64,000 bases of DNA from Isoetes taiwanensis (lineage: Eukaryota; Streptophyta; Lycopodiopsida; Isoetales; Isoetaceae), in contig JAJEKV010000016.1 of assembly GCA_021234155.1 (NCBI GenBank), positions 3,241,348 to 3,305,347 of the forward strand, in the 5' to 3' direction. The notes below the pieces were generated by a model that saw only the letters and a program-made list of their open reading frames with translations, was not told the DNA's origin and ran no database searches. The translations under genes and the position numbers were made by a program. Shown here piece by piece: positions 21,264-33,102 of the stretch (positions are counted from its first letter, which is position 1; every line of letters starts with the position of its first letter).

Positions 21264-23953
21264 AGATTTTGAGTGTTTGACTGGCATCTTCACCACGATT
21301 TCTAGATGAAAATACATGTAACGGTCCTGGCCACCTGATGGGTCAATATACGTATTTATGTATGTATATACATATTCATGGCATGCATGCAGCATGAAGT
21401 TAGGGTTTTGTCTTTTTGGAGAAAGGATTGTTGCAGAGCATGAAGGCAAGGAGCAATTCTGGGCAGTTTTGCAACCCGAAATTTGAAGCATCATATCTCG
21501 GCGATCCGAGATCCTTTTCAAGTGATTTTTCTTTTGCTGGAAAGATCTTCAAGTAAGCTTTCCGGAATGGGTCTGATCAGACCGAAACGCATCCGTATGA
21601 GAAAGTTATGATGGAAATTGTGATGCTGAGTCAGAATTGACTGCACTATGTATGTTCTTCTGCAGTTTAATTCTTGGAGCTAGATGACGATCTTTGGAGG
21701 CACAATCAATTACAAGGGGTCCAGAGGTCTATCCGTGAAGAAATTCTCAGGTGGGTTTTGCTTTGATCAATTGAAATGTGCTATGAGCTGCCATGATTAG
21801 TTTGTGCATGACTCTTGGATGTGGATATGATAAATTATGAATTTGTTAGAGACTCATAAGGCTAGAGAAGGTTATCAGTGATTGGAAATATCTTTGTAAG
21901 GGCTGATTCTAAGTCAGAAATGGCTGAATATTACATGAGAAGCACCAATTCAAAGATGGAAACTTCAGAAAAGACACTGAATTGAATTGGATCGATCCGG
22001 ACAAGACCGAGCTCTCCAATGCCATTTTGTGTTCACGTTATGTTTTGTTATTTTGTGTTTTGTGCTTTAGCTTGCTGGTCTTGTATATCTTTGCTTTTAT
22101 CAATTTATTTGCATGTCCTAATATAAAACTACACCTGTGGATGGAATTGGGTTGCATTTGAGCTTAAAAGCAGAGGAGAGATCGAGCATGAAGAGTCGAG
22201 CAGAATAATCATAAGTAGTAAGAATATGCATTGTTTGATTAATTGTCTAACTATGGTAAAATTCTAAGGATTGGGATAAAGTATCGTTCTTAGCTCATGG
22301 AGATGGGGCTAACGTGGAAAAGTAGCCTAGCAATGGATGTAGAGCATCAACGACCCCTCGGCATCAAGGATTTCAAGCATCAAGTTCACATGTGGATCTT
22401 GAAATGGGGATAAGGACATCAAGGATTATTGAGATTGAGACGGGTCCGCATTGGTACAAGGAGAGCCATGTGAAGCTTGGGGTTTTGAATGTGGCTATAG
22501 CATGAAGTACCGCTAGTCCGAAAGTGCATAATTGTAAGTTTCTAAGTTGTTGCATTGTATTTTATCAAGAGCATCATAACTAATGGAATGGAACGTTGTA
22601 TCCCTCATGAGAGGTTGATTTTGAGGTAAGTTTTGCATTATAGAAGATGTTAGTATCTTTCCTTGATCAGTAACATACATAGGTATTGGAGCTACATCAA
22701 TGACAGTCAGGCTCGTAACTTCCTCGACATGTTGGATTGCTATCAAGGTCTTCATCACTGAGTTGCTACCTCGACATGGCATAGGATGTATGAGTAACCT
22801 TGGCAAGAGGATTACATGTAGAGAACATGATAAGTTATCATGGTTACTGGATTTAATGGAAGCTAATATGAAATTGCATTCCTTATGGGGGGAAATTGCA
22901 TTAGTGCAAGCTGTGAGTATTGTGGAAATGCTAAGTATGAGATCTACTTCGATGTCATTGTAAGATCATTGGATAAGCTACTTCAGCAGGTTGTATGGGC
23001 AACCTCGGCAATAGTATGATCTAGACACATGTTGAGAAAATATCTAATGAACTTCACATGTCTTGGTCTTTGCATTGTTCCATTGTTGTCTTGGTATTTG
23101 ACTATGTCTATTGGAACCTCCGGGGTCGGACTTCTAGGTTCGGTGGCCTAGGTTGCTCCGGCATGCTCATGTTCATCTGTGTTTCTTTGTGGTATTCTTG
23201 TGCTCTGTGACACCGGGTGAAGTTCTCTGGCGAGGGATTGCTACGTCGATCCAACTCTTTGTGAACTCCAATGGTAAGAGGTCCTCTAGTGCGGGGCGTG
23301 GGGTGAGAGGGTAAGATACGAGGTTCACCCCACCACCCGCTTCAGGGGCTTGGAATGTAAGCCGGTTGGGCAACATGTCGCTAATGGGGGCTTTGTATGT
23401 AGGTTGGCCGAAGCTACCCATTGTCCGGAGTTTGTATATGATGGTTTGGTACTCCGGTTATGTTACATGCTCTTGATGTTCATGATGTTTTCTTTATTGT
23501 CATAGTCTAGCGTTGCACCATAGGTTCTTGTGTCTTTGAGTCGTTTATGTTTGTTATTCAAGACTTTCAAGATGTTTTATGCATGCAGAGGCAGCTATGG
23601 GATCCCCACTTAGTCATGAGGACTAACCCCAGTGAGTGCATATGTGCAGTGAGTTAGCAAGCAGTGGTCAAGTTAACAGGAGACAATGTAGCCGAAGAGC
23701 ATGTCGCCATTTAGAAGATCCTCGAGCAAAACTCACGCATTTTATTATATTGTGTAGTGAATTCATATTGTACTTGATGGATATTGAGTTTATAGAATTT
23801 GTCCATTGAATTTGAAGAATGAAAGTTCAATTGTCTAGGAAGATTCAATTCTTCACCATACTCATTTGTTGCCACACCAACCTAGTAAGAGTTTTATGAA
23901 GTATTGACAAGATCCCGAGTTGCCAGGAGGGTCAACTCGGCAGGCTCGTCACA
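21264..23953 (+). repeat. Probable long LTR (or LTR remnant) ending at a primer-binding site
   Basis: The stretch has no coding frame. It shows LTR-like text such as ACCGAAACGCATCCGTATGA near 21,580. It ends CGTCACA at 23,953, directly before a perfect tRNA-Met primer-binding site. The left border is not determined and no partner LTR was recognised, so the length is a maximum. Confidence 0.45.
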
Positions 23954-23955
23954 GT

Positions 23956-23967
23956 TGGTATCAGAGC
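23956..23967 (+). other. Primer-binding site, initiator tRNA-Met type
   Basis: TGGTATCAGAGC is a perfect match to the usual plant LTR-retrotransposon primer-binding site and lies two bases after an LTR-like end (CGTCACA). Confidence 0.8.
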
Positions 23968-24270
23968 AATGTTGGATCTTTGGGAGAGAGAGAGTAAGTT
24001 GAGATGGTGGAATTATGATGCTAATGGTTTTTCTTTTAGAGACATCAGGAGATGGTATCCTTAGAGGGAGGAGGAGTATCTGGAGGCTTGGTGGTTAGCA
24101 ATAAAGTGATAAGGGAGAATTCTCCATGTAAGCGATGGAAGTAACTTTTGACAATGTTGAGGTACAGTTTTCCTTGTAGTTTGGTGAATACATGATCAAG
24201 GGATTTGAGAAGTGCTTGGATCTATGATTGACCCATGAGGACATGGGTTAATTTTTAGAAGGGGAGACAC
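23968..24270 (+). mobile_element. Internal remnant between primer-binding site and polypurine tract
   Basis: Only 300 bp separate the primer-binding site from a purine-rich tract (TTTTTAGAAGGGGAGACAC, 24,252-24,270) that precedes a TG start. No gag or pol is left, so the element is deleted internally or was non-autonomous. Confidence 0.45.
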
Positions 24271-24736
24271 TGTAACGGGCCCATGGTAGACCGCTCGAGT
24301 ATTCGAACCTTGAATGTGCCTGTGGGGGCGTTCGAGACACCGCATAAATGGGTAGAAGCGACTACTCATAAACGCGTCTAGGACGGTTTTGCCCAGCTTG
24401 GTTAAGGGCATGTCGGTTAGGAACGCATTACGGTTGGTATCGAAAGGTGTCTCGAAGTTCAGTCTCCATGGGTGCCTATATGCATGGGTAATTTGCAAAG
24501 ACTTGGTAATCATTGTGACATGGTATGACATAGACATGATATAGCCTTGGATGCTCGAGGACGAGCATAGTTCTAGTGGGAGAGGATGCTTGGGCCCATG
24601 GTAGACCGCCGAGTATTCGAACCTTGAATGTGCACGTATGTTCGACATTAAGCATAAATGGGTAGAAGCGACTACTCATAAACGTCTAGACGGTTTTGCC
24701 CAGTTGGTTAAGGGCATGTCGGTTAGGAACGTTACA
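24271..24736 (+). mobile_element. TRIM-like miniature LTR element
   Basis: Direct repeats of about 150-160 bp (24,271-24,432 and 24,587-24,736) share GGGCCCATGGTAGACCG, CATAAATGGGTAGAAGCGAC and AAGGGCATGTCGGTTAGGAA. The left one is followed by TTGGTATCGAAAGG (24,434-24,447), which resembles a primer-binding site. The right one is preceded by CTAGTGGGAGAGGA (24,573-24,586), which resembles a polypurine tract. The 466-bp total without coding capacity fits a TRIM. No clear target duplication was found, and the left repeat could instead be the 3' LTR of the upstream remnant. Confidence 0.55.
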
Positions 24737-25259
24737 ATACATTACAAGCCAACTAAATCTTCTAGCATGTTAGCTACTTCTCACAGTAACTGAAAGTATT
24801 GCTCAAACAAGTAAAACTCGGGTTTGATGGTTCAACATTGTTTAGCTATTGTTCTAAAGTTAGTTATTATAGGATGAGGAAGAAATACTAAATGATGCAG
24901 TTTCAAAAAGATCCCACATCGTCTTATTCCTTTTTTGCCTTATGGTGCTAATGACATGTGAATTATATGTTTCTTTTATGCGTCCAACATAATCAACATT
25001 GATTGGAGTAAACAGAGATGTGAACAGAAAAACCCATAGGTTGAAAGCCGAGAGTATGAGGAGAATTTAGAATGGAAATAATATTCAACTCGTCTCCAAA
25101 ATTACTCAATGGTAAATCTGTCTCTTCCATCCGTTTCCTTGCTTGGTATCATCTACCTTTCAAAACCACCTTCAAAACCACATTTCATTACTATCACTAT
25201 AACCATTGACGAGACAATGTGTAAGAGCAATCCAACTATGTTACAGGACTAGTACATGC
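24737..25259. other. Intergenic, 3' flank of eIF2-alpha
   Basis: No gene or repeat recognised. It must include the 3' UTR of the minus-strand eIF2-alpha gene. Confidence 0.5.
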
Positions 25260-26919
25260 TCAAATCTCTGTTAGAGCAGCAGATTCAACATCAGCTTCAC
25301 CCATTCCAGTATCCTCCTCTTCTTCGCTGTCCCGATCGCCATCAACCTCTTGATTCGCAGCTTCCATTTTCTTCATTGTGTCGTCAAGTAGTCTATCATC
25401 CCGTTCACTTACCTGCAAGCAAAATACAAGAACGAGCATAAGTAATTTCAGCAGTTAAGTCATGAGGAGAACTAAGAGCATCACATACCACTTGTGGTGC
25501 TTCTTTAACGGAAAGCTTCCCCTTGTGCTTCTCAATTGTCTTCTGGCATGCTTTAATAGCAGAATCCAGTAATGCAATGCCTTGCTCCTAATATTTCAAA
25601 TACAATAAATAAAATAATGGATGATGAAGCATTTAATAAGAACAGACCTTATCTAATGTCTGCGTTGTTAGGACATAGAGAGGTGGAGCAACTAATTTCA
25701 TCTTGACGGGACACTCTGCATTTCCAACTGCTTCGGCTTGACGCATTGCTTCCTGCAAACAGTTGAAATGCCAAGTATTGATGATTAAACTACTAACAAA
25801 AAAACCTTTAATCAGCATTAACAGCAGTCAGGCAGGAGCACCAAAACAGAGGTGCAAAATGGGGGTTGAAAAACGAAGGTGTGCTCTTTCATGATCCAAT
25901 ATATAATACTTCACATACAAATTTAAATCTATGGCTGTGTATAAGTGGCATGAACAATATAGATACATTTTGTCAGTCATAGGGTCAATGCTATTGCATG
26001 TCAAGTACCTTAATATGTAGAACCCCATCATATTGAAAGCATTTAAGCTCAATCTCGGCACGAATTTTTAGTGGTTGCGGGGTCATCCGTCTTCTAATAT
26101 TTTTCACCAATGCTTCCGCCACCTCATCTGATATTGCTGGCACTGTTTTTTTCACCTACATAATAATGCATTTTAAAATGAAGCAAAGAAACTACGTAAA
26201 TAACACATGAAATGCCACCACACCTCTTGGCCATCAGGTCCAACCTCAGTTACTTCTCTTGTCAGCAATGACAAAACAGAATCATGATCTGTTACCATCA
26301 GCTTAAATGCCTCAAATGCATGACCATGCTTTTTATATAATGGCCATCCAACGTGGATATATAAATCCTGTTTGACACAAAATATATTTAAAAACTGCTA
26401 ATGTGAAACTTCTGGGACAGTAGAAAAAGAAGACATACTACCTCAAGATCAATTCCCATTGTATCTGCAACATGACGCATGATTGAATGAACCAATTTGC
26501 TCTTGTTATACCGCTCTTCACAAGTAGCAATGTCTTCTTCAGATACCCTACGCTTACTCAAGTCAATGTAACCCTTTTCCTTGTCCACTCTAAGCACCAT
26601 GACAGGTTCCTGCCGCCCGACCTTAATGAGACTACCAATACTGCGGATCCGACGTCGTGAGAGCTCTGACAACAGAATCATACCCTCGATATTGTTATAT
26701 TCCAATAAGGAGACATATGCTCCCATATCTGCAACACTTTTTACCTGGGATGGGATGCAAGTACTTAGGTGTTCAGCATACAATCAATGCAGATGAACAA
26801 ATTTATCATAAGGATCATGCTGAAAATTGGGTTTATCTTGCAAAGATTACCTGAACCATAACAACGTCATCGACTTCGGGATAACGAGCCTCGTACATTC
26901 TGCAATCCTGGTGCGCCAT
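25260..26919 (-). CDS. Translation initiation factor eIF2, alpha subunit (7 exons)
   Basis: Exons on the minus strand are 26,919-26,851, 26,744-26,442, 26,367-26,224, 26,155-26,009, 25,752-25,648, 25,587-25,489 and 25,412-25,260. All have GT-AG borders and intact phase, giving 339 residues. Exons 1-2 form the S1 RNA-binding domain ([18 protein letters not shown], then [20 protein letters not shown]). The regulatory serine lies in [11 protein letters not shown], residue 52 counting Met and thus Ser51 by convention, the site phosphorylated by GCN2. The helical and alpha-beta domains follow, and the C-terminus is acidic ([17 protein letters not shown]). The factor delivers initiator tRNA to the 40S ribosome as part of eIF2. 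The ATG has a good context (CTACCATGG). Full length and undamaged. Confidence 0.97.
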
Positions 26920-27155
26920 GGTAGCGGCTTTGCCCCGACAAAAACCCTAATTCTGATATACCTAAGGGGCTTTTCACACGATACTAGTGTCTTATTTCTC
27001 AAGGTGTTTAGTTGGTCCAACACAGCAAATAAGTAACTAGTCAAAAGCACGTTTGTACTTTTTACAGAAATTAATATTTTGATAATGTTTTTTTACCTTC
27101 CCTATATCAATGTCATCAAAAGCAATGCTAATTTATAGTTACGTAAAAATTAGGT

Positions 27156-27348
27156 ACGTTCAATTCTTGCCCCTGCGCTAATCAGATCATGCCATTTGGC
27201 AACTTTCAAATCAAGAATCCTGTTTTACTTGCATTCCGGAAGGGCATCCCTGTTTTACTTGCAATCTTGCATGATTATCCTGCATTCTGCTGATTTACTT
27301 GCATTCTGGCTGATGTTTACTTGCATTCTGGCTTCAAGAATTGAACGT
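27156..27348. mobile_element. Candidate MITE with 14-bp perfect inverted ends
   Basis: ACGTTCAATTCTTG at 27,156-27,169 is exactly repeated in inverse orientation at 27,335-27,348. With the next three outer bases the arms still match 15 of 17. The 193-bp interior is non-coding and holds a degenerate tandem array of TTTACTTGCATTCTGG-like units (27,222-27,333). It lies about 240 bp upstream of the eIF2-alpha start codon. A target duplication was not resolved. Confidence 0.5.
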
Positions 27349-27826
27349 CCCTTGTTTCCACGTTATAGAAAAGCTCATTTAGTCTTGCGCGGAGCCCTGT
27401 TGACACAGCAGGAAAGCCCACTTCCTATATACAAAATCAAATTCCTCAAATGATCCATCTGTATACGGGTCAAATTCTTTCACCAACTATCTTAACGGCT
27501 TCTTTTTCTAATGGAATACATCAAAATATTACTAATGTGCCATTTGAATTCATGTGAAGCCAACGACATTTTGAAGAATGTAGTTGCAAAATGAAAAACT
27601 ATCTTACAAATTGATTGACTTCAAAAAATAACGTTTGGTTATGCCGGCTTACATCCAATTCATTCAAATGTGCGCAAAAATATTTGAAACCAACATGAAT
27701 CTGCAAGTCAAAAGCTTTTGGTATAAACTTCTGTAATATTTTTTCTACCAAGTTTGCTTTTTCTATAAGACTTGGTATGCTTCACCTAAGTTTGCACATT
27801 TGACATAGAGATATCTAAGTCTAAGT
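27349..27826. other. No gene recognised
   Basis: AT-rich intergenic sequence between the MITE candidate and the PPR fragment. Confidence 0.5.
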
Positions 27827-28091
27827 CTACTGTGTATGACCATCTGAATAAGGTCCTGATCTTAAGATGTTAGCATATACAAATTTGCCAATACAGATGG
27901 CAGAACATCCAATGCATGCTCCAATAGCAGCGCTGAATGTAAATGCATCAGGTTTTATATTTGTCAATCGCATCTGCTTATAAAGATTGTGAGCTTCTTT
28001 ATTATCGCCACACTGGATGTAGGCTATAATGATTGCAGTCCATGTGAAAACATTCTTTAGAAGCATCTTGTCAAATATTTGTTGGGCATTG
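27827..28091 (-). pseudogene. PPR gene, downstream half
   Basis: The minus-strand frame reads AQQIFDKMLLKNVFTWTAII, AYIQCGDNKEAHNLYKQMRL and IKPDAFTFSAAIGACIGCSA. This is one full and one partial pentatricopeptide repeat of the plant PLS type, whose proteins bind and process organelle RNA. The upstream half resumes at 30,243 on the far side of an L1 insertion: ...YAKCKSTSN there joins AQQIFDK here in frame and in correct repeat register. A stop follows at about 27,827, well before a complete PPR protein would end. Confidence 0.85.
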
Positions 28092-30242
28092 GGCCTATGA
28101 AGGTATTTACTGGGCTCGACTTCAGGGCCATGAAATTGTATATTTGAAGCTGGACTTTGCAAAAGCGTATGACAGTGTCGACTTGGCCTTCTTAGAGAAA
28201 TGTCTCTTACGCTTTGGTTTTAGTGCACAATTCCACGGTGATGTCATGAGGCTTCATTATTCCGCTTCGCTCTTCTATTCTCTTCCAGGGGAACCCTCAT
28301 TCTTTTCGGTGGGTCGTGACATCCGTCGGGGAGCTGCCCATTAGCTCTATTATTATTTACAATTGTGGCAGAGGTCCTTGCCCAGGCCGATTGGTCTCAG
28401 TGGACGATAAAAAAACTATTCTATTCTATTCTATTCTATTCTCTCTTTGAACAATGGATCGCAGGAGATCTTTAATCAATACGCGGATGACACTTTTCTT
28501 TTTCTGAGGGCAGAAGAGCAAAATTTGCAGAATGTCGTTTCCTTGTTGGATTATTTTTGTGGGTTGGCAGAAATGCATGCACAGCACTATGGGCATTGGA
28601 CTCTCCGGCCATGGAAGATCCTTCTCCATGGTAAAGCAACCAAAGTTCTTGGTATCCCTGTAGGTGTTCATATCTCATCAGGAGATGCGTGGGAAGTAGT
28701 GATTAAGGGCTTGGAAAAGCACCTTTTCTGGTGGTCCACAGCAAAGCTTTCCATGGCGGGACGAATCATTGTGGCTAAGTCAGTTTTAAGTAGCGTGTGT
28801 ATATGGCTTCATTCATGTTGGCTCCACAGTCAAAAGTACAACTTATCGTCAGGATTGTCAGGAACTTCATCTGGGGGGGAACAGATGAGGGTGCTGCTAT
28901 CAAAGTCAGTTGGGAAAAGTGCATGTTGCCAAAGCATTTTGGCGGCCTTGGGATGATCAATTTTCTTTTGCAGAGCAAGGTGATGATTTCTAAGTTTATT
29001 TGGAGAATTTTTGAATAATGTGGGCCGAGTCCGGGTTCCCGTCTTGTTTATCAGTCTTTGCAAATGTGCATTTCTTTTGGGTCTCCATCTCTTAGACCAT
29101 GCAACTAGCAATCCTCTAAGAAATAGGGACGCATTAGGGTATCTTGGTCGATGGATAAAAAGCGAGCCCAATACAATCTCTATTTCATTTTCACCATCTT
29201 GCGCACACTAGTACTTTGCAAGTTGTTAGTGGATTCCATTGACGATTGGTCCTCACGGTATCTTCGGTCCACCCATTACGCCGGCGTCGATGGAGATCGA
29301 TGGAATATTGTGTATATGATATCGATTGGTATAATAATCAAAGGCAATTCTTTGACATGGGAAGAGTTTAGAGCTAAGTTCCTCCTTTTTAAGGTGGGAT
29401 CGGGGCTATTTGGCGGAAGGTGTCTTCAATTCTTCCTCCGGTAGCACAAGTGGATGACCCCAAACCTTGGGTAGTTCATCGGTATCAAAGCGGGCGGGAT
29501 AAGTTGGTGAATTCCATGTACAAGGTCTTGCTTCTGCCGAACATCTTGCCTCCTTCGTCCAAGTGGCCTTTGGTCATTCCTAGGGATCGACAGAAAGCGG
29601 TATGCAAATGGGTATGGGGTAAACTACTCCCATCAAAGTATTTGTTTTATGGTGGCAAGTCATTCATCGTTATCTGCGTGTTAATATTACGGTGCACAAA
29701 TTTCGTCGTAGGTATACGCACTTTGTCCCTTATGTGCCTGGAGGGCCGAGACAATTGAGCATTACTTCCTCTTGTGTAGACATGTCGGACATGCTTGGTT
29801 GTGGCTTCAAGGCCTCTTAGTTTGCAATTTAAATAGCCAACATGTGTTATTAGCGATCTATCAAGTAGTTGGGATAATTTGGCAAAAGGGCATTTCATTT
29901 GGCTTCTGCATGGATCATTTGGTCCATTTGGAAAAGAAGAAATCTTCTCATATTCAAAGGCCTTACTTGTTCAGATGCACAGATCCTTCTTGATGCCCAA
30001 CAACGAATTGTCAAAGCATTCAGGTGCTCATCGATTGCTAATGAGGTGAAGAGCCGTATTTGGGAGCACTATCTTCAGATTCACACTTACTTATGAGTTT
30101 TTGCTTGCTTTTCATATTGTTTAGATGTTGTATTTGAGTGGGGTGGTTTTGCTTTGGTGGACATTATCTCCACTGAGTTTTTAGTCCCCATCGTACTTTG
30201 TAACTTTCTCTGGATAATAAAGGCTCGTGTCCTTCAAAAAAA
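28092..30242 (+). mobile_element. 5'-truncated L1-like LINE inserted in a PPR gene
   Basis: The element starts inside ORF2 RT at 28,092 (YEGIYWARLQGHEIVYLKLD, then FAKAYDSVDLAFLEKCL) and keeps the catalytic box in NQYADDTFLFLRAEEQ at 28,470-28,520. It continues through the thumb and C-terminal region with several frameshifts, and ends with WSIWKRRNLLIFKG...EHYLQIHTYL, stop at 30,096. A 140-bp 3' UTR precedes the A tract at 30,235-30,242. The two PPR halves abut exactly at its borders, sharing ATTG. The small overlap indicates a very short target duplication. Confidence 0.9.
28393..28443 (+). repeat. TATTC pentanucleotide array with a LINE-like leader
   Basis: About five copies of TATTC (28,416-28,441) follow GGTCTCAGTGGACG and an A run. 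The same leader (GGTCTCAGTAGACG) precedes the ATTTC tail of the minus-strand LINE at 9.9 kb. It falls in the RT of the L1 copy, between AEVLAQA and LNNGSQEI, and breaks its frame. Confidence 0.6.
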
Positions 30243-30480
30243 ATTGCTAGTGCTCTTGCATTTTGCATACATACCAATAAGTGTATCCAAGACAAAGATG
30301 CTTGGCTCTATCTCTTGTCTAATGATATATGCATGTGAATGCTTTCCTTCTGCTAAGCTTTTTATCTTGCAAATCTCCAACAAAATATTCGTGTTCTTTC
30401 TCAACATTTTTGCTCCAGCCTCCATTAAGTACTCCCAATTGCAGAGACTCCACACATCAATTTATGACCATCAAATATCA
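30243..30480 (-). pseudogene. PPR gene, upstream half
   Basis: The minus strand reads LLEICKIKSLAEGKHSHAYI, IRQEIEPSIFVLDTLIGMYA and KCKSTSN up to the L1 insertion. The G(K/R)xxHxxIIxxG and D/NTLIxMYAKC wording is the standard PLS-type PPR pattern. Together with 27,827-28,091 it forms one gene broken by the LINE. Upstream sequence (30,480-30,745) has a few protein-like segments with stops, but I cannot assign them. Confidence 0.8.
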
Positions 30481-30499
30481 AACTATCAAGAACACATCC

Positions 30500-31300
30500 A
30501 ATTGCAACAGCAGGCCAACATTGGTAAATGCTAAACCGGCAATTTCTGACAAGGTCATATATAGAGGTTCATAAGGCATCACATCTTGGTCCCATCACCA
30601 TTAAGCATCGTATACAGATTGAATTCATAGCTTCAGCCTTCAAAACCTTACTATCCCCAATGCTGCAGAGAGCACTTAAACTAGTATACATAGAAATTAC
30701 ACAATTGGGTGAAAGCATGCTAGGGTGTACCACCTAAAGTTCTTTTTAGGGAGTGCAAAACTACCTAGAAAAGTACCCGACCAAAGACTGATGCGGGAAC
30801 TTGCATAAATGTCTCAATAAACAATAAGTTTGAGAGTTGATTCATTCATTTTAATCTCCAATAGTATTGTTATCCTCTAATACTATAGATTAACATGTTA
30901 TTTACCTTCAATTCAAAATTTTTGAATTGATTTTAATGGCCGTTTGCTGGATTCGGCCCTCTGATGCAGATCCGGCAGTCCCGGACTGCGCACGATTGTG
31001 CAAAGGAAAAATTCTCTTTGGAATAACCCAGCCAAAGGGGTTTCGCCACGCGAACCCCCAATTTCAATGGTTCGTATAAAATAAAGGCACTTCATTAATA
31101 TTTATTTAAAAAGAAACTTTATCATACGAAACTTTTGCCATTATAAAATTCCACAACACTGTCCCTAGGTAGTAACTAGCCTTTTGATCCCATGCCACCC
31201 AGTGGCACTTCCTAGACTAATTTCCTAACTACCGCCCCTAGGCGGTCTCATAGCTTTCAGAAACTGTAACAGGTAGCTGGTTGCAAGGTATTAGGTTTGT
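30500..31300. other. No gene recognised
   Basis: Intergenic. A short GC-rich block (30,940-31,060) stands out from AT-rich flanks without a recognisable function. Confidence 0.4.
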
Positions 31301-32227
31301 AGTGGCATTATCTAGTTGCATATTAGGTCGCAAAGGTACTTGGATCTAGTCGCAAAGAACATCTGGTTGCCGAGGTGCAAGCTAGAAAATATCTGATCAC
31401 AGAGGTACAAGCTGGAGAACATCTGGTAGAGATATGCTCCTTTTCGGGCCGAGGTATGCTTCTTTTTGAGCCTTCAGACAACAAAACTGCATGTAAATAA
31501 GAGATGGTGTTACATTTAGAAAACAATAAAAATCTAGCCTGAAAGCCATGTGCAATGTCATCACCTCAAAACATTCGTATCAATAACAGACAGTCATTAT
31601 GTGATGCTCCCCAAACCTATACAATGCTCCAGCATATAAATACAGGAAATCCCCATTCCATGGCGACTGGATCAGCAAACAAAGGCCCTCCGTCTAACTC
31701 GGGCCGCCCGCGATGGCCAAGTGTCAGAATGAAGGATACGGAGGTGTCATTCGTCCTATGCCTTCTTTGGGATAACCTATACGGCGAAAGCATGCATAAT
31801 ACTAGGACTAGCAACAATACATATAAAATAAGGTACCACCTCGAAGGGTGGCCTATCCATCATCAAGGCAACATCAACATAATACTAACATAATACATAA
31901 AATGCATCACAAAGGAGGATTCTGCCCCAGGCTCAGACTCAAGGGGCGTCGATTGATGGTCAGGGCCTCTGGATAACAACAGATAGAATCATGACAATGG
32001 TATTGGCTGGCATAGAACAATTGCTAGGGTAGTCCAATCTATCTGCTCCTCTTGTGCGCACTTTGCAGATAGGCTGAAATATACTACGGTCGTGATTGTA
32101 GCCTTTCGGGGGCGTAATCTCATAAAGGTTACATCTCCCCAGATGAGGCGGGGAGTGGGGCGAATCCCTTCCCGAGCACAATAATTCCATGGGTGGCTAT
32201 AGGACCAAGGTCCTTACAGGCTTACCC

Positions 32228-32261
<34 letters not shown>

Positions 32262-33085
32262 CATAGGTCGGAAGCACGCACCTATCGAAGTCTCTAGGGC
32301 GCCCTCAGAGGCAGAACCCAGTGGGGTGTCAAACCCATACCCAGGCCACATGCGGTTGTCCAGGCTATAAGCCTAGCACACTATAGAGGCCCAAAGGTAT
32401 GCCTTCAGCAAGGCTCCACCTCCATTTTACCATTGTGTCCGTTATATAGTGCTCAATCATAACATAGCATCCACAATCAGGTGGGCTCTTGTGCACAAGC
32501 CGCATTTATTGGGATTTATGGGATTCTAGCTAGAAACATCTCTATTCCTATAGCCTTTAGATCTCTACCCTCCCTTATCTCACAAGCGCAAGAGGTGCAG
32601 TAAAAGAACTACCATAAATCATAAATCCATTCATAACTTTAAATAGAGCATCAATATATGATTAATCATTCATCTTAGGGTTAATCCCTAACTAGCTCAA
32701 GCTAACTAAGCCTACTAACTGGTATCTTGGCTAGATCCACTATCTCTCAGGTTCTCCATGCCCAGCTGGTTGAATAGGCTCCTCCTCCTTCTCAAGGCAA
32801 ATTCAAGAGCCCCAATTTGGCTAACTCCTAGTTACCAGTTCTACCTTGCCCAATTGATTTGTGCCAGGTGGCAACCTCTAACTAAATTATTGATAATTAA
32901 TTAACATAGTTAATTACTAATCGTTAACTAATTTAGCATATTTGGTTTTTAACTTATATCTAACTCTAACATAGTTAACCTTACCTTGTTAATTAATCAC
33001 ATGAATAATCAATATACCATTAAGTACTCACGGTGACGTGTCATGTACTCGTCCATATGATGTATAAAATACATGGAGCGTCACA
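31301..33085 (-). repeat. Probable 3' LTR of a minus-strand Ty3/gypsy element
   Basis: The minus strand at 33,085 reads TGTGACGCTCCATG right after a purine-rich tract (TTTTAAGGTGGAGAGAA, 33,086-33,102), the standard start of a plant gypsy 3' LTR. Non-coding LTR-like text continues leftwards, including 32,280-32,420. The left border is not defined, and 31,301 is only a lower guess. A 31-nt A tract lies inside. Confidence 0.5.
32229..32259 (+). repeat. Poly(A) tract, 31 nt
   Basis: The longest homopolymer in the window. No LINE or SINE body could be recognised upstream of it, so it may be a remnant tail or slippage product inside the LTR. Confidence 0.9.
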
Positions 33086-33102
33086 TTCTCTCCACCTTAA
33101 AA

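Noticed and set aside
26581-26854. Plus-strand open frames opposite eIF2-alpha
   Set aside because: Antisense to a well-supported exon with GT-AG borders and the conserved regulatory serine.
32229-32259. Poly(A) tract as the tail of a LINE or SINE
   Set aside because: No matching body, flanking duplication or coding remnant could be found upstream.
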